DNA of 34,819 bases from Candidatus Sabulitectum sp. Lineage in GTDB: Bacteria > Fermentibacterota > Fermentibacteria > Fermentibacterales > JCC-6. Below the pieces are notes generated by a model, which did no database searches, had not been told where the DNA came from, and saw only the letters and a list, made by a program, of their open reading frames with translations. The stretch spans positions 1 through 34,819 of the forward strand of contig JAOZUR010000029.1 of the NCBI GenBank assembly GCA_029938555.1. Direction: 5' to 3'. The translations under genes and the position numbers were made by a program. Numbering within the stretch: the stretch's first letter is position 1; each line of letters starts with the position of its first letter. Of this stretch, positions 16,567 to 27,075 are shown in pieces.

Positions 16567-18906
16567 ATGCCACCACTTAGCCATGCTAATGTCGTCAACC
16601 CAGGTACTCCTGAATGGAAAATTATTCTAAAACTTCTCAGCGAAACAGATCCTGAGTTGTTAAGCCGCCTGAGCAGAAAAATGCTGAATTACCTTTTCAG
16701 AAGAAAAATAGCAAAAATTTCTGAAATAATGGAAGAGTTACTTCCCAAGCAGGTTGATACAGTGGAAACAGGTGATATGTACGGAGAGAATCAACCAGCA
16801 CCAAGAATGGACTACAACATTCTAGAGGACATAACCAAGCAGGTTTTCAGAGTTGCTGAAGAAGTTCTATCTCCAAATGAAATTACCATGGCTCTTTACC
16901 GATGGTTGCGATACGAAAAAATTAGATTTCTTTCTGTGACAGCAGGTAGAAGAGATGTTCCTTTAGGGAAACTACGAGAAGCTCTGGATAAATATGAAAT
17001 GCTTCCCAAAAGAAACAAAAAAATGGAATCCAGAGATAGAGAAAACATTATTGTTGGCCTCACAAGAAGACTTTTCACAGACGATCTCAATTACATAAGT
17101 ACCATTAGAAAACATGTGACTATAGATGATTTTGCGAATGTTGTTAATCACATGATAGGTCCATACAATGGCAATGGCAAAGTGGGTGGAAAAGCAGCAG
17201 GTCTTTTCCGTGCGGAAAAAATACTAAACACCTACAAGAAATCCCATACTGTATTGCGCAATCTAAAAGTACCAAAGACTTGGTTCATCTCCTCCGATTC
17301 CGTCCTTGAGTTCATCAGCCATAATGCGCTGGAAGAAATGATGGCAATAAAATATGCCCGACAGGAAGAAATTCAGCAAGAGTATCATCTTCTTGAGCAG
17401 GTATTTAAACACTCTATAATGCCATACAGTGTTTTGGCAGGATTAGAACATGCGCTTGATTACTTTGGAACAACCCCATTAGTAGTAAGATCCTCAAGCC
17501 TTCTAGAAGATAGCACCGGTGCTGCTTTTGCAGGAAAATACAAAAGCCTGTTTGTTGCGAACCAAGGTTCCAGACAACACAGATTAGACGCGCTGGTTGA
17601 TGCTGTACTTGAAATTTATGCAAGCATATTTGGACCAGACCCTATAGAATACAGAAGAGAAAGAGGGCTGCTGGATTTTAATGAAGAGATGGGTATTCTT
17701 ATACAAGAGGTTGTTGGGTCAAAAATAGGAAAATACTTTTTCCCTCCTTTTGCAGGTGTTGCATTCAGTAGAAACGATTATCGCTGGTCCCCAAGAATTA
17801 AATCAGAAGATGGTATTGTTAGACTGGTTGCAGGACTTGGAACAAGAGCAGTTGATAGAACCGGTCAGGATTTCCCTGTTCTAATGAGTCCTGGTCAGCC
17901 CAAACTTCGAATAAATGCCTCTACCGAGGAATTGATAAGATATGCTCAAAAAAACATGGATGTTGTAAACCTGGAAAAAGGATGCTTAGAAACAGTGAGC
18001 ACTGAAAAAATGATTAGGGAATATGGGTCAAAAGTTCCATGTCTCCCGTATCTTGTATCACTGTATGAAGAAGGAACTATTCAACTATCACCTGGGTCAA
18101 TGTTGAATATCCAAAAGAAAGATACAATAATAACCTTTCACAATCTTCTTGAACGAAGTCCTGTTCCACTGTTTTTTAAAACTGTATTAAACATTCTTGA
18201 AGATGAGATAGGTCTACCTGTAGATATTGAATTTGCTTACGGTCATGATATACACACCCCGTACCTGCTTCAATGTAGACCTCAAAGCGTAGGCAAGGGT
18301 AATGTTGATGTGACTATTCCCAGCAATATTCCCAATGATACTGTAATGTTCTCTGCAAATAAATACATCATGTCAGGCGCATGCCATAACATAGATTACA
18401 TGGTCTATGTGGATGGAACGGCATATGATGAAGTAGAAAGTCGAGAAAAACTACTTGAAATTGGTCATATCATTGGCAAGCTGAACAAGCTTCTTCCTCA
18501 GAAAAAATTCATTTTGATCGGGCCAGGTCGATGGGGAAGTAAGGGTGACATAAAACTTGGTGTTCATGTGGGTTACAGTGATATAAACAACACAGCCATG
18601 CTCATAGAAGTTGCAAAAATGAAAAAAGGACAGATTCCTGACTTGTCTTTTGGAACACATTTTTTCCAGGATCTGGTAGAGGCAGATATAAGGTACTTGC
18701 CGTTGTATCCTGATAATGATGGGGTTGTTTTCAGAGAAGATGTTTTCTTTAACAAAAAAAATCATTTAATTGATTTTATATCCAAGTCAAAAGGTTTTGA
18801 GCACATTATTAAAGTAATTAAAGTGACTGATATTCAAGAAGATGCATCTCTCTCTGTAATTCTAAATAGTGACGTAGATGAAGCAGTTGCGTTTCTGAAA
18901 AAGTAA
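16567..18906 (+). CDS. PpsA/PPDK-like ATP-grasp protein lacking swivel and PEP domains
   Basis: This 779-residue soluble protein has the pyruvate-phosphate dikinase / PEP synthase ATP-binding domain: GGKAAGLFRAEKIL near 207, the triphosphate-loop-like VVRSSSLLEDSTGAAFAG near 305, and the closing motif LLQCRPQS near 567. In PpsA and PPDK a swivelling His domain and a PEP/pyruvate barrel follow; neither is present. Instead, residues 590-779 form a domain I do not recognise, with ILIGPGRWGS near 651 and FGTHFFQDL near 700. The first 200 residues are helical and charged and also unrecognised. The start is the ATG at 16567, with AAGG 8 nt upstream; TTG two codons earlier is possible. The same ATP-grasp plus C-terminal pair recurs in the protein at 20603. 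It cannot perform the PEP synthase reaction alone. Possible roles are ATP-dependent phosphotransfer to a partner or allosteric sensing; neither is shown. Confidence 0.8.
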   Translation: MPPLSHANVVNPGTPEWKIILKLLSETDPELLSRLSRKMLNYLFRRKIAKISEIMEELLPKQVDTVETGDMYGENQPAPRMDYNILEDITKQVFRVAEEVLSPNEITMALYRWLRYEKIRFLSVTAGRRDVPLGKLREALDKYEMLPKRNKKMESRDRENIIVGLTRRLFTDDLNYISTIRKHVTIDDFANVVNHMIGPYNGNGKVGGKAAGLFRAEKILNTYKKSHTVLRNLKVPKTWFISSDSVLEFISHNALEEMMAIKYARQEEIQQEYHLLEQVFKHSIMPYSVLAGLEHALDYFGTTPLVVRSSSLLEDSTGAAFAGKYKSLFVANQGSRQHRLDALVDAVLEIYASIFGPDPIEYRRERGLLDFNEEMGILIQEVVGSKIGKYFFPPFAGVAFSRNDYRWSPRIKSEDGIVRLVAGLGTRAVDRTGQDFPVLMSPGQPKLRINASTEELIRYAQKNMDVVNLEKGCLETVSTEKMIREYGSKVPCLPYLVSLYEEGTIQLSPGSMLNIQKKDTIITFHNLLERSPVPLFFKTVLNILEDEIGLPVDIEFAYGHDIHTPYLLQCRPQSVGKGNVDVTIPSNIPNDTVMFSANKYIMSGACHNIDYMVYVDGTAYDEVESREKLLEIGHIIGKLNKLLPQKKFILIGPGRWGSKGDIKLGVHVGYSDINNTAMLIEVAKMKKGQIPDLSFGTHFFQDLVEADIRYLPLYPDNDGVVFREDVFFNKKNHLIDFISKSKGFEHIIKVIKVTDIQEDASLSVILNSDVDEAVAFLKK

Positions 18907-18912
18907 CCTGTA

Positions 18913-18944
18913 AAAAATCCCCTGCGAAAACGCAGGGGATTTTT
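18913..18944. terminator. Bidirectional terminator between convergent genes
   Basis: AAAAATCCCCTGCG (18913-18926) and its exact complement (18931-18944) form a 14-bp stem with an AAAA loop, with A and T tracts built into the stem base. It can end both the plus-strand PpsA-like gene (stop at 18906) and the minus-strand gdhA (stop at 18964). Confidence 0.92.
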
Positions 18945-18963
18945 CTATCACTAAGAAACCAGT

Positions 18964-20416
<1,453 letters not shown>

Positions 20417-20602
20417 TAGGAGATTTCCAAGCTTGACTGATGATGTATGTAGTCTTCATAATTCATATAGTATTTAAAAAATAACCTGTTTTAGCAAACT
20501 AGTACTCCGTTTGATGGGCGTAGCGTTACTCCGCAATTAAACAAGTAACACGGCTGAGATATTAGACACCAAAGCTATTCTCTACAGAGTACTATTAAAT
20601 GG

Positions 20603-23584
20603 ATGGTGGCGCAAATTATGTTCTCTCCCCAGAAACTCAATGGTCAACTACAATTAAGGCGTACGGAATTTCTACTCAAAGATTTAAATAAATTCAGAGT
20701 ACAGAATGTTTTGCTTCTCTGTAGTCTTTATGATTATTACACCGTTGAAGAAGACGGTATGTTAGAAGATATTCTTAGTGGCGTAGGTGATTCAGGGAAA
20801 ACGCCTATTATTACCCAGATTTCAAATGCAACAGAAGCCTTGAAATTACTTAAAGACAATTCATCCATTAACTTTCAATTAATTATATGTATGTCCACCG
20901 GCGAAAATATTTCTTTTCTAGATTTTACCAATGAAGTTCACTCAATAAAACCAGATCTTGCTGTGACAGTTCTTACCCACAACCGCGAAGAACTTAAAAA
21001 AGTAACTGGAACAGAGATTCCGGTGAATGTTCCTTACCGACTTTTTAACTGGATGGGCACAGGAGAAATCATTCAAGGCATAATTCAGCTTACGGAAGAT
21101 GCACACAATGCAATGCATGATTGCAAAGTAATTAATACCCCTTGTATCCTGCTTGTAGAAGACGATGTTCTTTTCTATTCTAAATACCTACATCAGGGAA
21201 TGCGTGAAATTCATCTTAAAACCAAACAGGTCCTTGAGCAGATGAAATCACAAACCATGCGTAAGATGAAAAGAAAAGCTAGAACTAAGCTTATACTTGC
21301 TGTAAACATGGAGGAAGCTGAATTAGCTCTAAAGCATTTTAGTAATTCCCTTGTTGGAGTTATCACTGACATGAGATTTCACCACAAGGGAACCCACGAT
21401 AAAAAAGCTGGAGTTAGTCTGATCGAAAAAATAAGGCAAATTAATTTCAACATTCCAATTGTACTTCAGACTAGTGAACATGACGGTGAACAGATAGCAA
21501 AAGAGATGGACGTGGGTTATGTGAACAAAAATTCTGAAACTCTTATGTCAGATTTCAGTGATGTTCTTGTTAGCTCGCTTGATTTTGGCCACTTGCCTTT
21601 TGAAAATAAAGAGGGATTGGTAATCAGAAAAGTATCAAATATCCGGGAGCTTGGAATTGCACTTGATAAACTTCCAGCAAGTGCTGTGGCAAGAAACTGG
21701 AAAACCGGGAAAATGTCCCGATGGCTGAAAATCCAAACAGAACTTGAACTGGCTGAAGACATGGATGAGTGCAATCTGATTAATTGCACTGATGATCAGA
21801 TTAAACTAGCACTTCTTCAGGCATTCAGATCATGGAAAGCAGACCAAAGGCGTGGTTTCGTCGTACCCTACAGTAGATCCTTCCATGAGGAAGATCTGAT
21901 GTTTAGCCGTCTGGGAAATGGATCAATGGGTGGCAAAGGCAGGGGGCTTGCATTTATTGACAGAGTATTAGTTGCAAACCTGAAGGAAAATGCTTTCAAA
22001 AAAGTTAATGTTTCTGTTCCTAACACTGTGATTATTACAACACAATTTTTTGATGAATTCATGAAAATTAACAAGTTGCACCAGTTTGCCATAGAATGTG
22101 AAGATGACAACAGAATTCAAAGAGCTTTTCAAAAAGCATCTCTTCCACCAACAATCCTTGGTGATATCAGAGATTATGCAAAATCTGTAACCACCCCTCT
22201 GGCTATTCGCTCATCAAGTTTGCTAGAAGATGCAATGTACCAACCATTCGCAGGTATTTATGCAACCAAAATGCTCCCAAATAATTCAAGGGATCTAACG
22301 GTAAGATTCAAGCAACTTTCAAGCGCAATAAAATTCGTTTACGCATCAACATTTATGCAGTCTGCAAAGTCATACATCAGAGCAACTAACCACAGAGTAG
22401 AAGAAGAAAAAATGGCAGTGCTTCTTCAGAAGGTGGTAGGCAGGCAGCATGGAGATCTTTTTTATCCTCATTTCTCTGGTGTTGGCAGATCTTATGATTT
22501 CTACCCTGCTGGCTCTGCAAAACCCGAAGATGGTGTTGTAAATGTTGCATTAGGGTTAGGTAAAGCAATCGTAGATGGTGGCATGTCGTTAAGGTTCACC
22601 CCTAAGTACCCTAGGGTACTTCCACAATTTGGAACTGTAAAAGATATGATGGATAATTCACAAAAACAATTCTATGCTGTACAAATGGACAATAACCACT
22701 GGGGCACAAAATTAGATGAGGATCAATACATCACATCACACAACCTCTCCACATCTGAAAAGGATGGTACTCTGGAATTTCTTGCATCAACTTATGATGC
22801 GTCTAATGATAGAGTCATGGACGGTATTACCAGGCCCGGGCCAAGGGTTGTGAGTTTTGCCCATGTTCTGAAAAATGATGTATTTCCACTTGCTCCAATA
22901 AGCGACTATCTGCTTAAAATGGGAGAAAAATCAATGGGTTGCCCTGTTGAAATAGAATTTGCCGTTACTCTGGGAAAAAAGCGAGCTCTTCCGGCCCATT
23001 TCAGTCTATTGCAGATAAGACCTATGGTGGTAAATAACGACCTTGTAGATATAGATCCAGAGACTTTCGATGACGAAAAACTTTTATGCAAAACCGATAC
23101 AGCACTTGGAAATGGAACAATCCAAAGCATTAGGGATGTTGTTTACATTAAACCAGAGAGTTTTACAGCTTCAAAAACAAGAGACATCGTAAAAGAAATA
23201 GAAGCAATTAACAGAAAACTCTTCGAAGCAGAAAAACCATTTATTCTCATTGGTCCAGGAAGATGGGGTTCATCAGACTCATGGTTAGGTATTCCAGTTA
23301 CTTGGAGTCAGATTTGTGGAGCAAAAGTTATTGTGGAAGCAAGTCAAAAGAACATGAACATTGATCCCTCCCAGGGTTCACACTTCTTCCAGAACATGAC
23401 TTCACTTGGTGTTGTTTATTTCACAGTACCCCACAACCGCTCAGGTTCAATGATAAACTGGCAGTGGCTGAATTCCCTTGAAGCAGTCTCGGAAACCGAG
23501 TTCACAAGACATGTTTCTGTGGAAGAACCTATAAAAGTAATGGTGGATGGAAGAACTGGCAAAGGAGCCATGTTGCGAAGTTAG
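20603..23584 (+). CDS. Receiver-containing PpsA/PPDK-like ATP-grasp protein
   Basis: A 993-residue protein related to the one at 16567 but with N-terminal receiver domains. Residues 30-165 have a receiver-like alternation without the acidic acceptor set. Residues 178-345 look like an active receiver: LLVEDD near 182, the likely acceptor Asp near 255 in VITDMRF, VLQTSE, and a Lys in YVNKN. A long charged insert lies between its first helix and second strand. Then come GNGSMGGKGRG near 438, the ATP-grasp loop AIRSSSLLEDAMYQPFAG near 533, LLQIRPM near 801, and the shared C-terminal domain with ILIGPGRWGSSDSW near 882 and GSHFFQNM. The swivel-His and PEP barrel domains are absent. ATG at 20603 is taken; ATG at 20618 with GGTGG upstream is equally possible. 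Its stop overlaps that of the next, convergent gene by 4 nt. Function unknown; a phosphorylation-controlled ATP-dependent enzyme is the reasonable guess. Confidence 0.8.
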   Translation: MVAQIMFSPQKLNGQLQLRRTEFLLKDLNKFRVQNVLLLCSLYDYYTVEEDGMLEDILSGVGDSGKTPIITQISNATEALKLLKDNSSINFQLIICMSTGENISFLDFTNEVHSIKPDLAVTVLTHNREELKKVTGTEIPVNVPYRLFNWMGTGEIIQGIIQLTEDAHNAMHDCKVINTPCILLVEDDVLFYSKYLHQGMREIHLKTKQVLEQMKSQTMRKMKRKARTKLILAVNMEEAELALKHFSNSLVGVITDMRFHHKGTHDKKAGVSLIEKIRQINFNIPIVLQTSEHDGEQIAKEMDVGYVNKNSETLMSDFSDVLVSSLDFGHLPFENKEGLVIRKVSNIRELGIALDKLPASAVARNWKTGKMSRWLKIQTELELAEDMDECNLINCTDDQIKLALLQAFRSWKADQRRGFVVPYSRSFHEEDLMFSRLGNGSMGGKGRGLAFIDRVLVANLKENAFKKVNVSVPNTVIITTQFFDEFMKINKLHQFAIECEDDNRIQRAFQKASLPPTILGDIRDYAKSVTTPLAIRSSSLLEDAMYQPFAGIYATKMLPNNSRDLTVRFKQLSSAIKFVYASTFMQSAKSYIRATNHRVEEEKMAVLLQKVVGRQHGDLFYPHFSGVGRSYDFYPAGSAKPEDGVVNVALGLGKAIVDGGMSLRFTPKYPRVLPQFGTVKDMMDNSQKQFYAVQMDNNHWGTKLDEDQYITSHNLSTSEKDGTLEFLASTYDASNDRVMDGITRPGPRVVSFAHVLKNDVFPLAPISDYLLKMGEKSMGCPVEIEFAVTLGKKRALPAHFSLLQIRPMVVNNDLVDIDPETFDDEKLLCKTDTALGNGTIQSIRDVVYIKPESFTASKTRDIVKEIEAINRKLFEAEKPFILIGPGRWGSSDSWLGIPVTWSQICGAKVIVEASQKNMNIDPSQGSHFFQNMTSLGVVYFTVPHNRSGSMINWQWLNSLEAVSETEFTRHVSVEEPIKVMVDGRTGKGAMLRS

Positions 23585-25728
23585 AAAAACCTGGTCAACT
23601 TAGCATAAACTGTAAATTCTGGGTCTTCTTCGTTTTCACTTACCTCACCTGCAAGAAAATGGAATGAGCTTCCTGGTGCATACTCCCAGCTGTATAGAAG
23701 ATTCAACCAGATATTATCGTTCACATAAGATGAAGTCTCTGTATCCCAATCTCTTTCAAATCTTGATACCTGGCCATTCAATCGAATCCTCATGAGTGGA
23801 GTAAGCATATAAGATGCAGAAAGTGTGAAAGATTTCCAGTCTGACGAGGTTTTTTCCCATAATTCTTCAGTCCAGTTGTAACGGGTTGCTGCTTCCTGAA
23901 TTCTCCATGAAGGATTTAGGTCAAGAAAAAAGACTGGAGATGGCTTAAGCCTTAAACCTGCAGAAAATCTTCTCATATAGGAATCTAGATAACTGCTACG
24001 ATTTGCACTGAACCAGCCTGCAACAGGTTTTCTGTAATCGGTGGAAAATGAAAAACCGCCAGAAAAACCGCCATTATACCATCTTCCATTTGGACCTTCG
24101 TATTTATCAAACCAGCGATCATTGTAATCAGCCCATGTATTCAAACTCAACCGGCTGATAGTGGCAGCTCCAAGCCACATATTCAAACCGCTTCCAGAAT
24201 TTCTATTCTCGGAATCAACACTGTACCAAGGGTTAAAACCAAACCAGAGACCATCCATAACTCCTGATTCAAAGTCATGGGATATTCCTGAATACATAGA
24301 GTAGGATGTTTCACCATTTCCTTGCGTATAACCCAAGTAAGATGGACTAAAATTGTTGCCTTTTTTCTCTACTCTGAAGTTCATATCAAAATGCTCACGG
24401 AAATAACCTGCATCAACTCTAAATGCAGCATTCTCTGAGTCCTCTTGGAATCTATTCCAGGTTAAACCCAATTTTCCCTTAACCTCAAAATACTGTCTGG
24501 TTGTGAACATGCCACTGAAAGAAGCTGATCTGCCGAAGAGATACTCTTCTCCTTCCTGACCGGGAACATCCACACTTGTGGCCGAGACTTTCATCCAGTT
24601 TCCAGGACTAAACTCGCCAAGTAATGACCCAACGCTGTATGAAGTTGCTGCTTCTGCTAAAGTAGTATCATTATCCCACACCCTGTCTGTAACAACTTCT
24701 AAAAAACCGTACCTGAGTTTACCTGAAGTGCCTGTTATTTTTGCACCGCCAAGAATGGGAATCAAATCTCCATTCCAAGCAACTGAACCAATATTTCTAG
24801 AATAAAACATATTAAACGGCATATCAAAAATATCTGTGCCTTCCATGAAAAAAGGTCTTTTTTCCCTTAACCACGGTGCCCAGTGAGATATATTGCCTTG
24901 ATCTGCATCTGACTCTATTTGACCAAAATCTGGGTAGACTGTCACATCAAGTACAGACTGCATCGTTAACGGAATCTTCAAATCAATACCAGCACTGCCC
25001 CATGGGTCACTGAATAAGCCGTCACCACCACCAAACTGCAATCGTCCTGCAACAAAAGGTCTAATCTCTATTCCATGTTTTGTGGGTAAATCATTCAAAC
25101 CGGTAAGATCTTCAAAACAGGAAACATCTGTACCGCCCTGTTCTTTCATTCGGAGCAAATAACCAGCTTCATTAGAGTATGAAATAGTGCGTCCAAAATT
25201 AACTCCCCACACCTGATCAGTGTCAGGTGAGTAACGAAGAATAGAGAATGGTAGGGCTATCTCGGCAGTCCACCCGGAATCACATTCTGAAACCGCAGAA
25301 GTCCACACTGCGTCCCAGTTTCTATCCTGCCCGTTAATTTTTGTTCTACGAGAATCTAGCTGAACACCATCAACTGTTACAGTAAAAACAAAACAGTTCG
25401 AATCATCATTAAAAGTATCTAAATAAATATAAAATTTATCAACCGGCAATTCATCATCACGGGCACCTATTTGATGAATTAACCTTGAAGGATCAGGTTC
25501 AAACATAAATGCAGTGATGTAAAGAAACTCATGATCAAATGTCAGTTTTATCTCAGTTGGTTGCGACATTGGAACATCAGCTCTAGGGCGAAATGCTGTA
25601 AATTCCCCTGAAACAGGTTCAATTGTCTGCCAACACAGATCATTTGCAACACCATCAATAACTGGAGTAAACTCCGCTCTCTCCACGGAAAAACCGCTAA
25701 GGGCAATAAATAGTATTAGTAAATTCAT
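23581..25728 (-). CDS. DUF5916 outer-membrane protein with CBM9-like N-terminal domain
   Basis: This 715-residue protein starts with a short hydrophobic leader (MNLLILFIALSGFS) without basic residues, then a CBM9-like beta-sandwich at about 20-210 (DGVANDLCWQTIEPV, then WTAEIALPFSILRY). The rest, from about 215, is the DUF5916 pattern: alternating aromatic beta-strands, the conserved REKRPFFMEGTDIF near 293, YSRNIG near 312, and a terminal strand ending in Phe (KLTRFF) as in outer-membrane barrels. Known relatives are found mostly in the Bacteroidetes-Gemmatimonadetes area and have no settled function. A sigma70-type promoter ends only 6 nt before the ATG, and there is no ribosome binding site, so the message may be leaderless. 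It converges on the gene at 20603, and the two stops overlap. Confidence 0.83.
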   Translation of the reverse strand: MNLLILFIALSGFSVERAEFTPVIDGVANDLCWQTIEPVSGEFTAFRPRADVPMSQPTEIKLTFDHEFLYITAFMFEPDPSRLIHQIGARDDELPVDKFYIYLDTFNDDSNCFVFTVTVDGVQLDSRRTKINGQDRNWDAVWTSAVSECDSGWTAEIALPFSILRYSPDTDQVWGVNFGRTISYSNEAGYLLRMKEQGGTDVSCFEDLTGLNDLPTKHGIEIRPFVAGRLQFGGGDGLFSDPWGSAGIDLKIPLTMQSVLDVTVYPDFGQIESDADQGNISHWAPWLREKRPFFMEGTDIFDMPFNMFYSRNIGSVAWNGDLIPILGGAKITGTSGKLRYGFLEVVTDRVWDNDTTLAEAATSYSVGSLLGEFSPGNWMKVSATSVDVPGQEGEEYLFGRSASFSGMFTTRQYFEVKGKLGLTWNRFQEDSENAAFRVDAGYFREHFDMNFRVEKKGNNFSPSYLGYTQGNGETSYSMYSGISHDFESGVMDGLWFGFNPWYSVDSENRNSGSGLNMWLGAATISRLSLNTWADYNDRWFDKYEGPNGRWYNGGFSGGFSFSTDYRKPVAGWFSANRSSYLDSYMRRFSAGLRLKPSPVFFLDLNPSWRIQEAATRYNWTEELWEKTSSDWKSFTLSASYMLTPLMRIRLNGQVSRFERDWDTETSSYVNDNIWLNLLYSWEYAPGSSFHFLAGEVSENEEDPEFTVYAKLTRFF

Positions 25729-25734
25729 ATTGAA

Positions 25735-25762
25735 ACTATCGTAAGATTTTAAATTTTGTCAA
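25735..25762 (-). promoter_or_regulatory. Promoter abutting the DUF5916 gene start (leaderless candidate)
   Basis: TTGACA (minus strand, 25757-25762) and GATAGT (25735-25740) are 16 nt apart. The ATG at 25728 begins 6 nt after the -10, about where transcription should start, and no Shine-Dalgarno sequence is present in between. Confidence 0.5.
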
Positions 25763-25828
25763 GAGTACTAACAAAAAACCTACTAACTTGTTATTATTTA
25801 CCGAGTTGCTCCGCCAGCCTTAGTTCGT

Positions 25829-26446
25829 TCATGCATTCTTAAGTTCCAGTTCAACCGGATAGCTTCTCTTGTTTCGTTTCATCTTACACAACATTATTTT
25901 AAAAAGAATCACCGGTGCTATTTTGAAAAAATTCAAAATCACAGCCAATTCCTGCCAAAAACTGCTTCCTTCAATCCCCTGACCTTTCAGCCTAAGTTTA
26001 AAGGCTTCAAGAGTATTGCCGTGCAAATTAGCCAGCATGATTATTAGAATGTGTGACATTATATCTTTTGTTTTTTCTTGCTCGTAAGTGTTTTGTAATT
26101 TTTGTACAGCTTCAGGGTCTGGGTTACCTATTGTATCAGCATAATGCTGAGCAAAAAGCAAAGCTTCTAGCTGTTCCTTGGGGGCGTTGTCAAATCCTCC
26201 AGCTAACAAGTATTCCACTTCCTCCTGGCTCATTCCAGCTTTCAAAGCATTCTTTGCGTGGGCATAACTACACAGTTTACACCCATTAACCTGTGTTACT
26301 GCCAGACTAATGCTCTCGCTGAAAGCCTTGCTTATCACAGGGAAAACCATAGTTTCGGCAAAAGCATCTGAATGGGCGAGAAGTTTTTTTATATCTTCGT
26401 TCTGAGTTTTTAAGTCATGTATTCTCTTATCAAATTTTCTATTCAT
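25829..26446 (-). CDS. AhpD-like carboxymuconolactone decarboxylase family protein
   Basis: The 205-residue helical protein has the AhpD-type active site: E44, then C56-x2-C59-x3-H63 (CKLCSYAH). AhpD-like proteins act as thiol-disulfide partners or peroxidases; the CxxC-H set is complete here. It is longer than the core domain by a hydrophobic, then basic C-terminal segment (about 165-205, FKIAPVILFKIMLC then KMKRNKRS) that may lie on the membrane. The start is the ATG at 26446, only 2 nt after the marR stop, so the two are translationally coupled; a start at 26476 would overlap marR and has no binding site. The pairing suggests a response to an oxidant or electrophile controlled by the upstream regulator. 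Confidence 0.85.
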   Translation of the reverse strand: MNRKFDKRIHDLKTQNEDIKKLLAHSDAFAETMVFPVISKAFSESISLAVTQVNGCKLCSYAHAKNALKAGMSQEEVEYLLAGGFDNAPKEQLEALLFAQHYADTIGNPDPEAVQKLQNTYEQEKTKDIMSHILIIMLANLHGNTLEAFKLRLKGQGIEGSSFWQELAVILNFFKIAPVILFKIMLCKMKRNKRSYPVELELKNA

Positions 26447-26448
26447 TA

Positions 26449-26916
26449 TTAATTTCCCATTCTGCTTAACATGCATATTTTATTTAAAACTTTTAAACCG
26501 TCTTCAAGTTTATTCAATTCATCCTGATTTAGCACCTTAATATCCTCATGAAAAACATCCTTCATTCTCTTAGAAATTTTGTTTGTAATCTCATGACCAC
26601 CCTTTGTAAGAGAAATGTATATTTTTCTTCTATCGTTTGGATCGGTAATTCTTTCCACATACTCAAGATCCAACAGCTTGTTAACTGAAGCAGTCATTTG
26701 AGATTTTGTTATTCCAAGACTATCCACAATTTCTGTAACATATAGTTTACCACTATCTTTCAACATTTTCATAATCATGAAATGATGCTTGGCCAACCCT
26801 GCAACCAGATCCTTAAGAATAACATTCACAAACCTGTTGCTCATGTTTCTACACATTCTTGTTGGAATCATGAATAGCATTTCTTCTATTCTGTTTATCT
26901 GCTTATTATTTTTCAT
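26449..26916 (-). CDS. MarR-family transcriptional regulator
   Basis: This 155-residue protein has the MarR winged-helix fold. The recognition helix region is VDSLGITKSQMTASVNKL, and the wing follows with YVERITDPNDRRKIYISLT, the DxRxxx wing hallmark. The start is the ATG at 26916, with GGAG about 7 nt upstream; the frame extends 26 codons further but that lies across the promoter. It is the first gene of a two-gene unit with the AhpD-like protein. MarR proteins usually repress their own operon until a ligand or thiol oxidation releases them; Cys residues near both ends (in RMCRNM and KICMLS) might take part, which is inference. Confidence 0.9.
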   Translation of the reverse strand: MKNNKQINRIEEMLFMIPTRMCRNMSNRFVNVILKDLVAGLAKHHFMIMKMLKDSGKLYVTEIVDSLGITKSQMTASVNKLLDLEYVERITDPNDRRKIYISLTKGGHEITNKISKRMKDVFHEDIKVLNQDELNKLEDGLKVLNKICMLSRMGN

Positions 26917-26951
26917 CTGTCTCCAATTGCTATTAGTTCGCTCCACCAACT

Positions 26952-26988
26952 GTACACTTAATGTACTATATTTTTTTTGCTTTGTCAA
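26952..26988 (-). promoter_or_regulatory. marR promoter with overlapping inverted repeat
   Basis: TTGACA (minus strand, 26983-26988) and TACATT (26960-26965) are 17 nt apart. An inverted repeat, GTACA-N5-TGTAC (26952-26966), covers the -10, the usual position of a MarR autorepression site. Confidence 0.5.
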
Positions 26989-27075
26989 AATCATCCGAAT
27001 TCCACTCTTCTTGACTTGGAGCAGTATTGCTTTTAGCGTTCAAGCATCATTTTTTTAAAACAGAGGAGGAAACCA

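Noticed and set aside
20509-20593. Distant 7-bp inverted repeat (AGTACTC / GAGTACT) before the receiver-PpsA-like gene
   Set aside because: The arms are short and about 70 bp apart in AT-rich sequence, so chance is likely. It does not coincide with a clear promoter.
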